Assembly: GCF_008831285.2 (NCBI RefSeq)
Contig: NC_045146.1
Span: 1,321,001-1,385,000 of the forward strand
Source: Nymphaea colorata
Taxonomy: Eukaryota; Streptophyta; Magnoliopsida; Nymphaeales; Nymphaeaceae
Reading direction: 5' to 3'
Length of the DNA: 64,000 bases
Shown here: positions 63,484 to 64,000 of the stretch, in pieces
Position numbering within the stretch: position 1 is the stretch's first letter
Layout: each line of letters starts with the position of its first letter
Notes under the pieces: model-generated
Databases searched by the model: none
What the model saw: the letters and a program-made list of their open reading frames with translations, nothing else
Told to the model about the DNA's origin: nothing
Position numbers and translations under genes: made by a program

Positions 63484-63812
63484 TCAAAGACTCAACCATA
63501 TATCACATTCATCCCTATATGGACAAGAAATAAGAGATATAAGCACAATTCTACATTCTCCTTGAAATATAACTTTAGCGTCATCTGAAATTATATTAAG
63601 GGCTGCCACAACTTCATGAATTGGCATTGTGAAGACTCCCCCTCCACCTCGAGTCCTGCCTTGAGCTGCACCTCTCATCCTCGACTAGGTTGGGTTGAAC
63701 TGGTTGGCCTGGTAAGACCTGCAATAGACATATTCTTGATGCCTGAAGACTGAGCCCCCACTTCGGCTTCCTCAAGCAAAGGATAGTCCCCCTATATGCC
63801 CCATTGCACTAC
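63484..63812 (-). mobile_element. Ty3/gypsy-type gag-protease relic
   Basis: The minus strand resembles the junction between the gag zinc-knuckle tail and protease of plant gypsy elements. There is a Ser/Gln-rich stretch (SIAGLTRPTSSTQPSRG), then an RG-rich stretch (AAQGRTRGGGG), then GVFTMPIHEVVAA and SDDAKVIF, the position where protease normally reads AKVLFDSGATHSF. The catalytic DSGA motif and the CCHC cysteines are lost. It is a short, dead fragment near the window edge. Confidence 0.45.
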
Positions 63813-64000
63813 CTCTATCCAATAGTACTAAGAGATAGACAAGACTTACTGCCTTGGATTAATTTTATTATGCTCAGATCTATGTTGAATCAGGAAAAAG
63901 ACACATTGATGTGGGGAACTCGTGATAACATTATTGATTTGAAAAAAGAAGACACAATGTGATCATAAGCGAAGCTACTTTGTGACTGGTGTAGACCATT

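Overview
This is nuclear DNA from a flowering plant. The evidence is two intron-rich genes with GT-AG introns and plant-specific products (a plastid starch synthase and a DCD-domain N-rich protein), an intronless DREB-type AP2/ERF gene, a plant tRNA-Cys gene, and A+T-rich intergenic DNA full of small transposons and TA/GA microsatellites. The sequence does not let me name the family or genus.

Layout. 1-7,280: repeats and one tRNA-Cys(GCA) gene on the minus strand (1,524-1,595). 7,693-14,352 (+): a complete 15-exon gene for soluble starch synthase I (SSI, 630 residues), with two G-boxes about 530-560 bp upstream of the start codon. 14,353-19,364: intergenic repeats. 21,668-19,365 (-): a complete 5-exon gene for an N-rich, DCD-domain protein (339 residues), with a TATA box and a roughly 470-nt leader containing no ATG. 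SSI and the DCD gene are convergent. 22,172-51,230: a gene-poor stretch holding a dead LINE (27.7-29.2 kb, minus), a PP2C exon relic (30.8-30.95 kb, minus), several small inverted-repeat transposons, a SINE family, a GAGCTCGA-rich element and a 385-bp tandem triplication. 51,479-52,084 (+): an intronless DREB A-4-type AP2/ERF gene (201 residues), preceded by three G-boxes. 52,085-64,000: more repeats, a second decayed LINE (57.9-61.6 kb, plus) and a Ty3/gypsy gag relic near the right edge.

The three protein genes do not form an obvious pathway. SSI elongates short amylopectin chains in plastids. DCD/NRP proteins belong to stress and cell-death responses. DREB A-4 factors act in stress and developmental transcription. 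All three have CACGTG G-boxes upstream, which would fit shared light, ABA or stress control, but that is inference.

I found no clear novel biosynthetic, defence or regulatory system. The most informative unlisted structure is the repeat landscape. It has one hAT-like miniature family with readable 8-bp target duplications at three sites, one Mutator-like miniature family with 9-bp duplications at three sites, a tRNA-headed SINE family with about six copies, and a third inverted-repeat family of about five copies. Exon boundaries were derived by hand from reading frame, GT-AG signals and family similarity. UTR and repeat edges are approximate unless a target duplication fixes them.
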